Shown here: in pieces, positions 18,701 through 27,257 of the stretch | Position numbering within the stretch: the first letter of the stretch is position 1 | How the letters are laid out: each line of letters starts with the position of its first letter | Assembly (NCBI GenBank): GCA_021801265.1 | Contig: JAJYYE010000004.1 | Location: 244,065 to 308,064 of the forward strand | Direction: 5' to 3' | Origin: Pseudomonadota bacterium | GTDB taxonomy: Bacteria; Pseudomonadota; Gammaproteobacteria; Halothiobacillales; Halothiobacillaceae | DNA length: 64,000 bases | The notes under the pieces: model-generated | Seen by the model: the letters and a program-made list of their open reading frames with translations, nothing else | The model's database searches: none | What the model was told of the DNA's origin: nothing | Position numbers and translations under genes: made by a program

Positions 18701-19418
18701 ATAAAAGTGCATTGAAATCACTGAGCCGTTGCGAATGCAGCGCACTGTTCCGTAACGCTACCTCTATGGCCTTGCGTTCCGTAATGTTGCGGGATATACC
18801 AAATAAACCATAGACATGGCCTTCTGCATCCATCAGAGGGCCTTTGGTCGCGAGAAAAGTCACATCTCCATGGGGCGTCGACACCATTTCTTCAAAGGTT
18901 TTAATTTGATTGTCCTTAAGTACGGACTGGTCATTGGCGATGAAAATTTCGGCCTGGGCCTGAGGAAATAATTCCAGGTCGTGATACCCCAATAACTCTT
19001 CGCTGCTTTTACCCGTGATACGCAAGGTTTCGCAGTTCACAAACAGATACCGGCCGCCCGTGTCCTTGGCATAAATCGCGTCGGATGAATTTTCCGCAAT
19101 TTCGGAAAGGAGCCTCTGGGTATATAACTGTGCCTGAAGTAACCCATTCTCGCGCTGAGACGAGGCCGTGGCTTTCTCGAGAAGACGATCGATCAATCCA
19201 TACAGCAACAGGGAAGTCACGCCGACAAAAAGCCAACCTTTGATCGTGCTGACCAAGTGTAGCTGGGATGGGTTTTTGAACAGCAAGGCGATGATTGAGT
19301 CGGAGAACAGTATCCAAAGCCCGGCAAAAACGGCATAAGTGATAACCAGTTGCAGCGCACTTGAATCGGCATGGGGGTTTTGGGGGTTGTTGTTCATACG
19401 TGGGACTTGGGGCGACAT
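15714..19418 (-). CDS. membrane PAS/GAF sensor with GGDEF and EAL domains
   Basis: A 1234-residue c-di-GMP signalling protein. Two membrane spans near residues 15-85 (TYAVFAGLWILFSD and WLFVGVTSLLLYGLI), then PAS (about 100-215), GAF (about 240-390), two further PAS units (about 400-640), GGDEF with intact GGDEF near 741, and EAL with EALARL near 867. The EAL catalytic block is partly altered: LEILEGS, LALDDVGSAYSSLLRL in place of DDFGTGYSSL, and VVEGVETED with QGYAIARPMP retained. Cyclase activity looks possible; phosphodiesterase activity is less certain. A C-terminal part of about 140 residues has no family I know. A TTG at 19439 and an ATG at 19397 are alternative starts; none has a good ribosome site. 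It is the only real gene in the tRNA-Met insert. Confidence 0.9.
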   Translation of the reverse strand: MSPQVPRMNNNPQNPHADSSALQLVITYAVFAGLWILFSDSIIALLFKNPSQLHLVSTIKGWLFVGVTSLLLYGLIDRLLEKATASSQRENGLLQAQLYTQRLLSEIAENSSDAIYAKDTGGRYLFVNCETLRITGKSSEELLGYHDLELFPQAQAEIFIANDQSVLKDNQIKTFEEMVSTPHGDVTFLATKGPLMDAEGHVYGLFGISRNITERKAIEVALRNSALHSQRLSDFNALLSEANEAIARAEDEKTLLQDLCELAIRRANLRLAWIAAPDAGGWFQSLAAAGAVGYLDSIRISTSEELPEGRGSAGQCWRGQRSVFNVSFLKAPYRTPWAERTQTYGFASSASLPIFRRGERWAILGTYLGEENILDAEIQKILTDLAQDIGYGLDRLDSVRREQEANAFNMALLDSLTAGINVTRYPDRVVERANKRMLDIFGAFSLSELVGRQGREFYPDDETYAWVGIFAEDVVRTGYGTLRDVPYRRLDGRIVFIDLSGQRLSETDGVTRVVWTHVDVTERRATEHTIRELSSSRAALLANTAAGILLMRYPDQVFVEVNQGFLKITGYQNPEEIVGRTTSEIYPDSSQNHRMSALAQEVLKNGQGNLRDLKLRRKDGLIIYLDVSGQLLGGGDPDQPIIVWTSIDVTERHRLTKELSRQALLDKLTGLPNRRALDLEFQKAMARVRRYKRMLAVVMMDLDGFKPINDTYGHDSGDRVLQVIGKRLQETLRHTDFVARLGGDEFVLLIEDCKTFDEINKVLDKVGQALCAPITLDNAVDVRVAFSAGISLYPQIDTDNPDALMRYADQALYENKAHKTDRLHFWTVYGERTPQRENEAQALLRNGGLRVFYQPIMENRGRRIIGIEALARLQDGDGRMLCPAEFLPLLTRDDLFQLSRRMLEQALLDLESLDQEQITLWVSINIDPRNVSDACIVYLQNRLTHAKITPQRIYLEILEGSNFEEQQLALDHLFTLKAHGVRLALDDVGSAYSSLLRLRDLPIDKVKLDQKFVQALEERPEDIQFVESVLDLANGLGLDLVVEGVETEDILDAMTALGVPSMQGYAIARPMPFSVLREFLRRPPRQYYKHPISMLGLYAKQLSSHSALKKAILQNPHLIDRRLLLDASTCPIHEDLNQLLVPSDSLIHRLHAEYHRTIAVTNDRFIVDPGNRDWSELKTVQGALQAAIIAEYHRRKSAHEVTVNDPTQAGIHLPEHSVSGRDNLHDKSRSTVDG

Positions 19419-19794
19419 TTTATTTTTATCGGGCGACAAAGAATCAGGATTGCATAAATTTTTGCCAGTGAAACCCCCAACCCTGCGCGGTCATGGCGGA
19501 CAATCTCTCGAAATAGTACATCCGGCTAAATATACGGCATTCAACGAGAGAAGTATGAGGCTTCGTTAATAATAACCCCACGCATGAGTTTTACCTCTAC
19601 CCAGGCTGCATGTTTTTTCGCGTGGGGGGGGAAGAATTAGCGTGGTGGTGGGTATTGGATGGCATTTATTCAACCCACAGGAAAGGACACCAAGATGTCC
19701 GTTCAGGGTGCGGGATTCCCTCAACGTCATGGACAGGCAATTCAACCGACCCAAGTAATTGATTTTATTGATATACACAAGATATTAAAATACC
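19419..19794. other. intergenic stretch with a short open frame
   Basis: No recognised gene. One short plus frame starts at 19695 behind AGGAAAGGACACCAAG and reads SVQGAGFPQRHGQAIQPTQV, then runs into the tRNA-derived repeat and stops at 19841. Its well-placed ribosome site and its abrupt end at the repeat suggest a gene truncated by recombination, but I cannot name it. Confidence 0.4.
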
Positions 19795-19894
19795 GGGCCC
19801 GGTGGTTCAGGTCCACCTACAGCCGCCATATAAACGATTGATTTGAATAAAATCAGTTAAAAATCAAACCAAAATCGACTTGTGCGGCTTTTTT
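19795..19894 (+). repeat. degenerate copy of tRNA-Met 3' half and terminator (att-like)
   Basis: This stretch aligns with 15131-15229, the variable loop to terminator of tRNA-Met, with 13 mismatches and one gap over about 100 positions by eye. It keeps the T-arm core GGTGGTTC, most of the acceptor strand and the TGTGCGGCTTTTTT tail, but the CCA and two terminator pairs are changed. Direct orientation, start inside the tRNA and decay of the distal copy fit a displaced attachment site of an old integration at tRNA-Met. Confidence 0.8.
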
Positions 19895-19952
19895 ATGACC
19901 CCGTTAACAGATTTCTGTGGATTCGAGCGCACGTCAAAAACCCCCAAAGGAC

Positions 19953-20939
19953 TCATAAAATGTTAGCGCAAAATTCATGATGCTCAAGCTGGCTTAAATT
20001 ACCCAGGGTGGTGTCTGCGATCATGATCAAGGCCTCACGAGTAAAAAACCCTTGGTGGGCGGTAATCAATACGTTGGGGAAAGTCAGCAAACGTTCCAAC
20101 ACATCATCCTGAATAATCTCGCTGGAATGATCTTCAAAAAACAGCGCATCCTCCTGCTCATACACATCCAAGCCCAGCGCGCCAATTTGTCCATTTTTAA
20201 GCCCCGCGGTTACGGCGGCCGCATCCACCAGCGCACCGCGACCCGTGTTAATCAGCATTACACCCTGCTTCATCAACGGGATACTGCGATGATCGATTAA
20301 ATGCCGCGTTTCATCGGTGAGTGGGCAATGCAGGCTGATGATGTCACTTTGTGCTAACAGCGCATCCCGATCGACATAACGAACACCCAAGGCTTTGCAC
20401 TCCGCGTTTTCGACTTGATCCTGTGCCAATACCGTGCAGCCAAAACCCGTCATTATTCGAGTCAACACCGTGCCAATCCGCCCGGTACCGATAATGCCTA
20501 CCGTCTTGCCGTGCATATCAAAGCCTAACAGGCCGTTGAGGGCAAAATTACCCTCACGTACCCGGTTGAACGCGCGGTGGGTATGCCGGTTCAGCGTCAA
20601 CATCAATGCCACCGCATGTTCGGCCACCGCATGGGGTGAATAGGCAGGCACACGCACGACTTGAATGCCTACCTCGTGCGCGGCGGCCAGATCCACGTTG
20701 TTAAACCCCGCACACCGTAACGCAACGCCCTTTATCCCGCGCCCTGCCAAACAGCGCAGCAGATGCGCGTCAATCTGATCATTAACAAACACGCAAACAG
20801 CCTCGGCATCCTCAGCAAGGCTACAGGTTTGCGCAGTCAGCGCCGCATCAAAAAAAGACAGCTCATGCCCGAACACCCCATTAGCACGGGTGAAGCTGTC
20901 ACGATCATAGGGTTTGCAGCTAAAAACGGCAACACGCAT
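19953..20939 (-). CDS. ldhA: D-lactate dehydrogenase
   Basis: A D-2-hydroxyacid dehydrogenase that reduces pyruvate to D-lactate with NADH in fermentation. The 328-residue product tracks E. coli LdhA closely: start [34 protein letters not shown], Rossmann [35 protein letters not shown] with the catalytic arginine, then [16 protein letters not shown] and the His in [12 protein letters not shown]. Start ATG at 20939. It is monocistronic on the minus strand, just outside the tRNA-Met insert. Confidence 0.95.
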   Translation of the reverse strand: MRVAVFSCKPYDRDSFTRANGVFGHELSFFDAALTAQTCSLAEDAEAVCVFVNDQIDAHLLRCLAGRGIKGVALRCAGFNNVDLAAAHEVGIQVVRVPAYSPHAVAEHAVALMLTLNRHTHRAFNRVREGNFALNGLLGFDMHGKTVGIIGTGRIGTVLTRIMTGFGCTVLAQDQVENAECKALGVRYVDRDALLAQSDIISLHCPLTDETRHLIDHRSIPLMKQGVMLINTGRGALVDAAAVTAGLKNGQIGALGLDVYEQEDALFFEDHSSEIIQDDVLERLLTFPNVLITAHQGFFTREALIMIADTTLGNLSQLEHHEFCANIL

Positions 20940-21112
20940 GATTACGCTCCAAAATAATTAAAATCTGACCGGAATACACACACTGGAATTGGGGTGTTTC
21001 ACAGATTAAGCCGGTCGAATTGATGAACGCCACCCTATTTAACTCCTAACACTTAGGCGCGGGTTATCGGTAACATGCCAGCCCTATTTCTCGCACGTTG
21101 AGCCCTTCGTTT

Positions 21113-22711
21113 ATGTCTGCACTAACCCCCTATTGGACAGCCCCATTAACCCGATTTGGGCGTTGGTTATTGGAACACCCGATTTGGTTGTTCATGTTAT
21201 TCGCTTTTTGGCTGGCTGCCACCCTGGGTTTACGTCCTTTATTTGTACCCGATGAAGGGCGGTATGTCGGCGTGGCCTTGGCCATGCTGCACTCAGGGGA
21301 TTGGTTGGTACCGAAGCTCGATGGCTTACCATTTTTTCATAAACCCCCTTTGTTTTACTGGGTTACCGCCACATCTCTGGCAATTTTTGGCACCCACGAA
21401 TGGGCTGCCCGTGCCGCACCATTTCTGGCTGGCTTGGCCACGGCCATCACGTTATTTTGGTTTTTGAATCGTTATGCCAGCCGCCGAGCGGCAGGATTGA
21501 GCTTGCTTTTTCTGGGCAGCTTTCCCCTGTTTTTTGATGCCGCGCAATTTGCCAGTATGGATATGCTGGTTGGCTCGCTCATTGCCATCACCATTTTACT
21601 GCTTGCGCATGTCAGTCAGCAGCTGATGGCGGGCCAAACTGCGCCAAAAATCCTGATTCTTGCCTATGCCACAGCGGGTTTGGGCATGATGACCAAAGGC
21701 ATGATCGGATTCGTGCTGCCGGGCATGGTGATTACATTCTGGTTGCTGTGGAATCGGCGATTTAGTCATCTTTATCGCCTAATTTCACGCCCCGGGATCT
21801 CGGTTTTTTTAGCCGTGGTTGCGCCGTGGTTTGTACTGATGGAGCTAAAATTCCCCGGTTTCCTCCATTACACTTTTATTTATCAACAATTTGATCGGTA
21901 TTTAGACAGCAGCTTCAACAATCCGCAACCCATTTATTTTTATGTGATGATTCTATTTGGTGGCCTATTACCATGGGGAATGGGCATGCTGTTGCTGGCG
22001 ATTTTCCCTGGCACGCGTCGACAAATGACGCTGAATGAATCGAACGGGCTGAAGAGCTTAAGCCTCATCTGGTTGGCCTCGATTCTGCTGTTTTTCTCGA
22101 TCCCCACCTCCAAACTCATCGGCTATATTCTGCCCACGGTACCGGCAATTGCCTTGCTGCTTGCCTTACTGCTTGAGCAGATTTTGCAACGTACCGCCAC
22201 TGAACCATCAAATAGGCAGCGATGGTGTGGGCGCATTATACTCATGAGTACAATTGGCGCGCTGCTGGGGTTGGCATCCGTTGTCACTTTTGCGGCGATT
22301 GATAAAAAATCTCATAAAAATATAACATTAGAAGTAAAACCACTCATCACGGCGGATGCCAGTGTGGTGTTTTATAACTACTATTACTTCAGTGTCCCGT
22401 TTTATCTGAATCGCCCGCAACCTGTTTTAGTGACAGGTGAATGGGATAACCCGAGCAACTTTAAATCGGATGGGGCCGGTACGGAACTGTATACCTCCGG
22501 CAAGTTTGATCCCGTTGCAGCAAAAGAAATTCTGATTTCAAACGCACAGCTGGATGCCATGGCCGCCGCAGCCGTAAAAGGTACGCAAGCCCCCGTCTGG
22601 GTGTTCATTCATCGGGATGAGGCGCAAATACTGCCAATGTTTGCAGGCCGATTACCCGTCGCGCAAGATAAAAGAACCGCCATTTATTGTTTTGGCTGCG
22701 CGCCTCGGTAA
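21113..22711 (+). CDS. ArnT-family membrane glycosyltransferase
   Basis: A 532-residue GT-C type membrane enzyme of the dolichyl-phosphate-mannose/ArnT family, which moves a sugar from a polyprenyl phosphate donor to lipid A or another envelope acceptor on the periplasmic side. Seen: RPLFVPDEGRYVGVALAML with the catalytic Asp of the first periplasmic loop, FFHKPPLFYW, KGMIGFVLP, about ten membrane spans and a soluble C-terminus. A TTG at 21098 is possible but the ATG at 21113 is more likely. Its TAA abuts the stop of gtrA on the other strand with no bases between, suggesting one functional set (polymerase-independent Gtr-like modification). Sugar and acceptor are unknown. Confidence 0.85.
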   Translation: MSALTPYWTAPLTRFGRWLLEHPIWLFMLFAFWLAATLGLRPLFVPDEGRYVGVALAMLHSGDWLVPKLDGLPFFHKPPLFYWVTATSLAIFGTHEWAARAAPFLAGLATAITLFWFLNRYASRRAAGLSLLFLGSFPLFFDAAQFASMDMLVGSLIAITILLLAHVSQQLMAGQTAPKILILAYATAGLGMMTKGMIGFVLPGMVITFWLLWNRRFSHLYRLISRPGISVFLAVVAPWFVLMELKFPGFLHYTFIYQQFDRYLDSSFNNPQPIYFYVMILFGGLLPWGMGMLLLAIFPGTRRQMTLNESNGLKSLSLIWLASILLFFSIPTSKLIGYILPTVPAIALLLALLLEQILQRTATEPSNRQRWCGRIILMSTIGALLGLASVVTFAAIDKKSHKNITLEVKPLITADASVVFYNYYYFSVPFYLNRPQPVLVTGEWDNPSNFKSDGAGTELYTSGKFDPVAAKEILISNAQLDAMAAAAVKGTQAPVWVFIHRDEAQILPMFAGRLPVAQDKRTAIYCFGCAPR

Positions 22712-23122
22712 CTACACCTGCACAAACGCCCAATGTCTGCTGGCAAGATAAGTCACAACCGACACAAAGGCGATCACCAAGAATAAGGCGACAGTGTAGG
22801 GTAACGGCGTGAATTGGAGGAGCGCGGCATAGAGCACCTCGTTCAGAAGAAAACCGAACACAGCGACCAAGGCAAATCGCGGAAGCACGCGCGCGAGGGG
22901 GTGCGGTTCATCCGCCCGAAAACCGCCGTGTCGATGACCGAAGAAGCTCACCCAGAACGCAATAAAAAATCCGAACGGGTTTGCCAACAAGGCCGGGATT
23001 GACCACTGGTTCACTAAACCCCACACCACCGCCAGATGCACGGCTGCGGCCGCAATGCCCACGGCGGCAAACAGGAGGAGCGATTGCAGCCGAACAGTCA
23101 GCGCAATCAGGCGCTCAAGCAT
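22712..23122 (-). CDS. gtrA: GtrA-family flippase
   Basis: A 136-residue four-span membrane protein of the GtrA family, thought to flip undecaprenyl-phosphate-linked sugar across the inner membrane. Seen: LLFAAVGIAAAAVHLAVVW, NPFGFFIAFWVSFFGHRHGGF, and the terminal YLASRHWAFV, all typical. The ATG at 23122 overlaps the end of the glycosyltransferase gene by eight bases (aATGCTTGA), which supports it over the upstream ATG in the same frame. Confidence 0.88.
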   Translation of the reverse strand: MLERLIALTVRLQSLLLFAAVGIAAAAVHLAVVWGLVNQWSIPALLANPFGFFIAFWVSFFGHRHGGFRADEPHPLARVLPRFALVAVFGFLLNEVLYAALLQFTPLPYTVALFLVIAFVSVVTYLASRHWAFVQV

Positions 23123-24125
23123 TTGGGTGCTCGTGATTGACTGATGACGATGGGGTTTCATGGAGCACATGGCACTCATCAGCCAAGGGGCTGTTGTCTT
23201 GTTTCATATCAACGATATAGCGTGGTCGCTGTTTCACTTCATCATAGACCCGGCCAAGATACTCGCCCAAAATACCAATGGAAATCAGCTGGATGCCGCC
23301 GAAAAACATTAATCCAGCAACGATTGTTGTCCAACCGGCAACGGGACGTTGATCGATAAAATACGCCAAGCTGACATAGCCACCGTACCCCAGCGATAAC
23401 GCCGCCAGCACCAGGCCGAATACACTCCACAAACGCAGCGGCATGTTTGAAAACGCGGTTAAACCCGTAAGCGCAAGATTGATCAAGCGCATACCCGAAA
23501 AATTGGTTTTGCCATGTAGTCTTGGTGCGGGCGTGTATGGCAGCGCCAAGGTGCGAAACCCAACCCAAGCGTACAGGCCTTTCATAAAGCGGTTGCGCTC
23601 CGGCAAGGCGCACAAGGCGGCAACCACTTTAGCATCCAGCAACCGAAAATCACCCGCATCTTCGGGCACCTGCACCATCGAGCCAAAATTAATTAACCGA
23701 TACAACAACAGCGACCCCCAACGCTTCCAGATCGGTTCGTCATCGCGATTTTCCCGCACCAGATACACCATCTGGGCACCATCACGCCAAGCGCTCAGCA
23801 TGTCGGGCATCAGCGCCACCGGATGTTGCAAATCCGCATCCAGGATAAAACACACATCGCCACGCACGTGATCCAGCCCCGCACTTAACGCCGCCTCCTT
23901 GCCAAAGTTGCGCGAAAAATGCAGCACGACCAAACCCCGCATAGCCGCATAGCTCGACAGCACCGCACGCGTGGCGTCCGAACTGCCGTCATCAATCAAA
24001 ACAATTTCCCATTGATCGGATAATGCCGCCAGTTGAGCGCTTAATTGTGCCAATAAATTTGGCAAATTCTCTGCCTCGTTAAACGCGGGAACCACACAGG
24101 AAATACGCACGGGATGCTCGTTCAT
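23115..24125 (-). CDS. GtrB-like polyprenyl-phosphate glycosyltransferase
   Basis: A family 2 glycosyltransferase of the DPM1/GtrB type that loads a sugar onto undecaprenyl phosphate. The 336-residue protein has VVPAFNEAENLPNLL at residues 11-25, the DDGSSDATRAVL nucleotide-sugar site, HFSRNFGKEAALSAGLDH, the DADLQHP catalytic DxD-like motif, and two C-terminal membrane spans (SVFGLVLAALSLGYGGY and GLMFFGGIQLISIGILGEYLGRVYDE). It overlaps gtrA and faces the ArnT-like gene. It is divergent from the two-component system with about 120 bases between starts. Confidence 0.9.
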   Translation of the reverse strand: MNEHPVRISCVVPAFNEAENLPNLLAQLSAQLAALSDQWEIVLIDDGSSDATRAVLSSYAAMRGLVVLHFSRNFGKEAALSAGLDHVRGDVCFILDADLQHPVALMPDMLSAWRDGAQMVYLVRENRDDEPIWKRWGSLLLYRLINFGSMVQVPEDAGDFRLLDAKVVAALCALPERNRFMKGLYAWVGFRTLALPYTPAPRLHGKTNFSGMRLINLALTGLTAFSNMPLRLWSVFGLVLAALSLGYGGYVSLAYFIDQRPVAGWTTIVAGLMFFGGIQLISIGILGEYLGRVYDEVKQRPRYIVDMKQDNSPLADECHVLHETPSSSVNHEHPNA

Positions 24126-24245
24126 TCACTCATTAACCACACCGAAATAAAACGCAAGAATACACGCATTTTCGGATGGACCGCTGGATCAAATCTAACC
24201 ATTTGGTCATCATGGTGAGTGCGAAGTCGCGTTATCATTGTCGCC

Positions 24246-24929
24246 ATGAAAATCTTAATCGTTGAAGATGACACCCGAGCCGCGCAATACCTCAACAAAG
24301 GTTTGAGCGAATCCGGCCATCAATGTGATTTGGCCGCCGATGGCGAGACCGGCCTGCACTTGGCGATTACCGGGCAATACGACGTGCTGATTGTCGATCG
24401 GATGATGCCCAAGCTCGATGGGCTTGCGCTGATTTCGGCGTTTCGCGCGGCTGGCAAAACTACCCCGGTGATGGTACTTTCGGCGCTGGGCGAGGTGGAT
24501 GATCGTATTAACGGTCTGCGGGCGGGCGGGGATGATTATCTGGTTAAACCGTATGCCTTTGGTGAATTACTGGCGCGGCTGAATGCCTTAACCCGCCGGT
24601 CGCAGCCGGTGAGCAGCAGCGACACCATGACTGTGGCCGATCTGGTGCTGGATCGGAATAAACACCGCGTCACCCGCGCCGATCAACGCATTTTGTTGCA
24701 ACCCCGTGAATTTCGTTTGCTGGAATACTTAATGCGCCATGCCGATCAGGTAGTGACACGGACCATGCTGCTCGAACAAGTGTGGGATTACCATTTCGAC
24801 CCACAAACCAATGTCATCGAAGTGCATATCTCCCGTCTGCGCCGCAAAATTGATCGGGAATTCAGTCTCCCCCTGCTGCACACCATTCGGGGTGCGGGCT
24901 ACCGCTTGGGCGTTTTACCCGAAGAATAG
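24246..24929 (+). CDS. OmpR-family response regulator
   Basis: A 227-residue response regulator: receiver domain with acidic pair EDD at residues 7-9 (KILIVEDD), phospho-Asp in VLIVDRMMPKLDG near 51, Lys in LVKPYAFGEL near 101, and a winged-helix DNA-binding domain ending VIEVHISRLRRKID and LHTIRGAGYRLG. A GTG at 24219 opens the frame, but the ATG at 24246 gives the normal start MKILIVED. It resembles the CusR/CopR/QseB group. It is followed by its histidine kinase after 33 bases. A role in controlling the adjacent envelope glycosylation genes is inference from position. Confidence 0.95.
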   Translation: MKILIVEDDTRAAQYLNKGLSESGHQCDLAADGETGLHLAITGQYDVLIVDRMMPKLDGLALISAFRAAGKTTPVMVLSALGEVDDRINGLRAGGDDYLVKPYAFGELLARLNALTRRSQPVSSSDTMTVADLVLDRNKHRVTRADQRILLQPREFRLLEYLMRHADQVVTRTMLLEQVWDYHFDPQTNVIEVHISRLRRKIDREFSLPLLHTIRGAGYRLGVLPEE

Positions 24930-24962
24930 ATCGGAAAATCAGACAAAAAACACTTTAACATC

Positions 24963-26390
24963 ATGCGTCTACCCCGCTTGTTTCGCACCACGGTTTTTCG
25001 CTTATCGCTGATGTACGCGCTCGCGTTTAGCGTACTGACCGCCCTCGTTTTGGCCGTCGTATTTTATTCGACGCAAAATTATCTCACCGAGCGCATTACC
25101 GAAACATTGCAAACCGATTTAGCCACCCTGCTTGAACCTGATGATGGCGGCGAGGGCCATGACACACGCGATTTAATTGAACGCATTAAAGAAATTCAAC
25201 ATTTTGATCGCAGCCGAGGCGGCATCATCGCGCTGGCCGATCAATCCGGAACAATACTGGCGGGTAATTTAGTTCACTGGCCCAAAAGAATCCCACGCCA
25301 GGATGGCACCGCGCGCTTTGATATTCACGATTCCTCCATCCCCCCTGCCCTGCGCCAACGCACGGATGACTTTGACGTACTGGTTTTGGTGCGCGCCCTG
25401 CCCAACGGCCCCTCATCGACAAAGCAATGGGTATTGGTTGGCCAACAGCTGGCCGATGAAGAAGATTTAAGTGAATACATTGGCAACTTGTTTATTTTCG
25501 CGCTCTTGCTCATTTCCTTGATGGGCCTGCTCGGTGGGGCATTGATGGGCCGAGCGGCACTCAAACAAATTGATCAAATCCGTAGCGCCGCACAAAAAAT
25601 TGCTCGGGGGGATTTAACCGAACGGCTGCCCGTTCATCCCAGGCGGCGTAATGAATTTGATGAAATCGCCATTGAATTAAACTTGACCCTGGACCGCATC
25701 AATGCCCTCATGAAAGGCATGCGCGAAGTCACCGACAACGTCGCGCATGATCTGCGTAGCCCACTCAATCGATTGCGCACCCGACTAGAAGTCGCCCTCT
25801 TGGATCACACCCAGCTTTTGCCCTGTCAGCATGTCCTGAATGAAAGCGTCGAAGATTTACAGGGGATTTTATCGACGTTTAATACCCTGCTTTCCATTTC
25901 GCAGGCGGAAGCAGGCATTCAGCGCATTCCCTTCAGCCCGCAAGATTTGAGCACCTTATGTCGGGATATGGGCGAGCTGTACGAGGCCAGTGCCGAAGAA
26001 GAAGAGTTGAGCCTCCAGATGGCCTGCGACACCCCGCTCATGATTCGGGGCAATCGGGATTTATTAGCACAGGCGTTAAGCAACCTGCTCGATAACGCGA
26101 TTAAATACACCCCACACGGTGGCCGAATCACCTTGCGCACGGCGCAGGTCGATGGCTGGGCAGAGCTCCGGCTCTGCGACACCGGAATCGGCATTCCGTC
26201 CGATCAATATACCCATGTATTTCAACGATTTGTTCGCCTGGACACAGCTCGGAATTTACCGGGCAATGGCCTGGGACTCGCTCAGGTACTCGCCACCATC
26301 AAGGCACATCAAGGTGAAATTCACCTTTCTGATAATCACCCCGGTGTGTGCCTGCAAATTCTGCTGCCCCTCATCACCAATGAGCGCTAA
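24963..26390 (+). CDS. sensor histidine kinase
   Basis: A 475-residue membrane sensor kinase. A transmembrane segment (LMYALAFSVLTALVLAVVFY), a periplasmic sensor of about 140 residues, a second span (FIFALLLISLMGLLGGALMG), HAMP, the H-box NVAHDLRSPLNRLRTRLE with phospho-His near 263, N-box NLLDNAIKYTP, and G-boxes DTGIGIP and GNGLGLAQV. The signal is unknown. It is transcribed with the response regulator; the start at 24963 is the natural ATG. Confidence 0.95.
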   Translation: MRLPRLFRTTVFRLSLMYALAFSVLTALVLAVVFYSTQNYLTERITETLQTDLATLLEPDDGGEGHDTRDLIERIKEIQHFDRSRGGIIALADQSGTILAGNLVHWPKRIPRQDGTARFDIHDSSIPPALRQRTDDFDVLVLVRALPNGPSSTKQWVLVGQQLADEEDLSEYIGNLFIFALLLISLMGLLGGALMGRAALKQIDQIRSAAQKIARGDLTERLPVHPRRRNEFDEIAIELNLTLDRINALMKGMREVTDNVAHDLRSPLNRLRTRLEVALLDHTQLLPCQHVLNESVEDLQGILSTFNTLLSISQAEAGIQRIPFSPQDLSTLCRDMGELYEASAEEEELSLQMACDTPLMIRGNRDLLAQALSNLLDNAIKYTPHGGRITLRTAQVDGWAELRLCDTGIGIPSDQYTHVFQRFVRLDTARNLPGNGLGLAQVLATIKAHQGEIHLSDNHPGVCLQILLPLITNER

Positions 26391-26528
26391 GCAACCTCTG
26401 ATTTAAACACCCCGTACGTGGGGCAGGGCGTTTCACGCGGTGAAATTAAAATAATCGCCGCCCGGTGTGACATGACAGGGGGTTTTTTGATAACTTAGCC
26501 GCCTATTTCCACTGCAGCAAAGGCGATT

Positions 26529-26915
26529 ATGATCTCCACTCCCCAGGCATTAATCCAGGCATTCGTCGATGGCGTCAATACGGGCGACACGGAAACGCTT
26601 ATTGGCCTATACCACGAAAAAGCCGTTCTCATTCCCACCTTTTCTAATCGCATGCGAAAATCGCCTGACCGAATTCGGGACTATTTCGAGACATTGGGCA
26701 AGCACAAAGACATGAGTCTAGGGCTGCATGATAATACCGTAACCATCATCCCCATAACCGGGAACTCATTTGCAATCAGCGGATTATATTGCTGGCGCTT
26801 TTCAGTGGATGATGAAATGCTGAACTTCGAAGCCCGCTTTAGTTATGTGGTAAATTTAGACCTGCCTCGACCGATTTTGCAGCATCATTCCTCACAAATT
26901 CCACGCACGCTGTAA
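26529..26915 (+). CDS. SnoaL/NTF2-like protein
   Basis: A 128-residue protein with the NTF2-like cone fold pattern: TPQALIQAFVDGVNTGDTET at the start, LYHEKAVLIPTFSN, RIRDYFETLGKH and a beta-rich C-terminus FEARFSYVV. It fits the SgcJ/EcaC or CaMKII-association-like branch of the superfamily. No catalytic set can be named and function is unknown. It has no signal peptide. It stands alone, 138 bases after the kinase. Confidence 0.75.
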   Translation: MISTPQALIQAFVDGVNTGDTETLIGLYHEKAVLIPTFSNRMRKSPDRIRDYFETLGKHKDMSLGLHDNTVTIIPITGNSFAISGLYCWRFSVDDEMLNFEARFSYVVNLDLPRPILQHHSSQIPRTL

Positions 26916-26942
26916 CAACGATTAACGGGATGGTAAAAGCGG

Positions 26943-27257
26943 TTATTCCGACTTTTGCGCTGCCCGCTCACGTCGGGCAGTTTTGGGGTCGGCCTGTAGG
27001 GGGCGATAAATTTCAATTCGATCTCGGGGTTGTAATCGCTGATTCAAGGTCACCAACCGCGAAAATATACCGACTTTTTGTCGGGATAAATCAATATCCG
27101 CAAAACGATCCAGCACACCACTTGCCCTGATGGCTGATTCAACGGTAGCGTCGACTGGCACCAAAACGGGCAGGATAACCTGCTGGTCGGGCAAGGCATA
27201 GGCGACTTCAACGGGCATCAAAGCCTGCGTCGCGACGACTACGCCATTATCCACCAT
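26943..27257 (-). CDS. rnfH: RnfH family (UPF0125) ubiquitin-like protein
   Basis: A small beta-grasp protein of the RnfH family, 104 residues from the ATG at 27257. Signature stretches are VEVAYALPDQQVILPVLVP, LSRQKVGIFSR and RDRIEIYRPLQADPKTARR. The start overlaps the ratA end by 11 bases; an internal ATG at 27218 is an alternative that fits the shorter family members. The role is not settled in the literature I know; the ratA-rnfH pair next to smpB is conserved. Confidence 0.9.
   Translation of the reverse strand: MVDNGVVVATQALMPVEVAYALPDQQVILPVLVPVDATVESAIRASGVLDRFADIDLSRQKVGIFSRLVTLNQRLQPRDRIEIYRPLQADPKTARRERAAQKSE

Noticed and set aside
19795..19894. Functional second tRNA-Met
   Set aside because: Only the 3' half is present; the CCA and terminator pairing are changed, and no 5' half precedes it.
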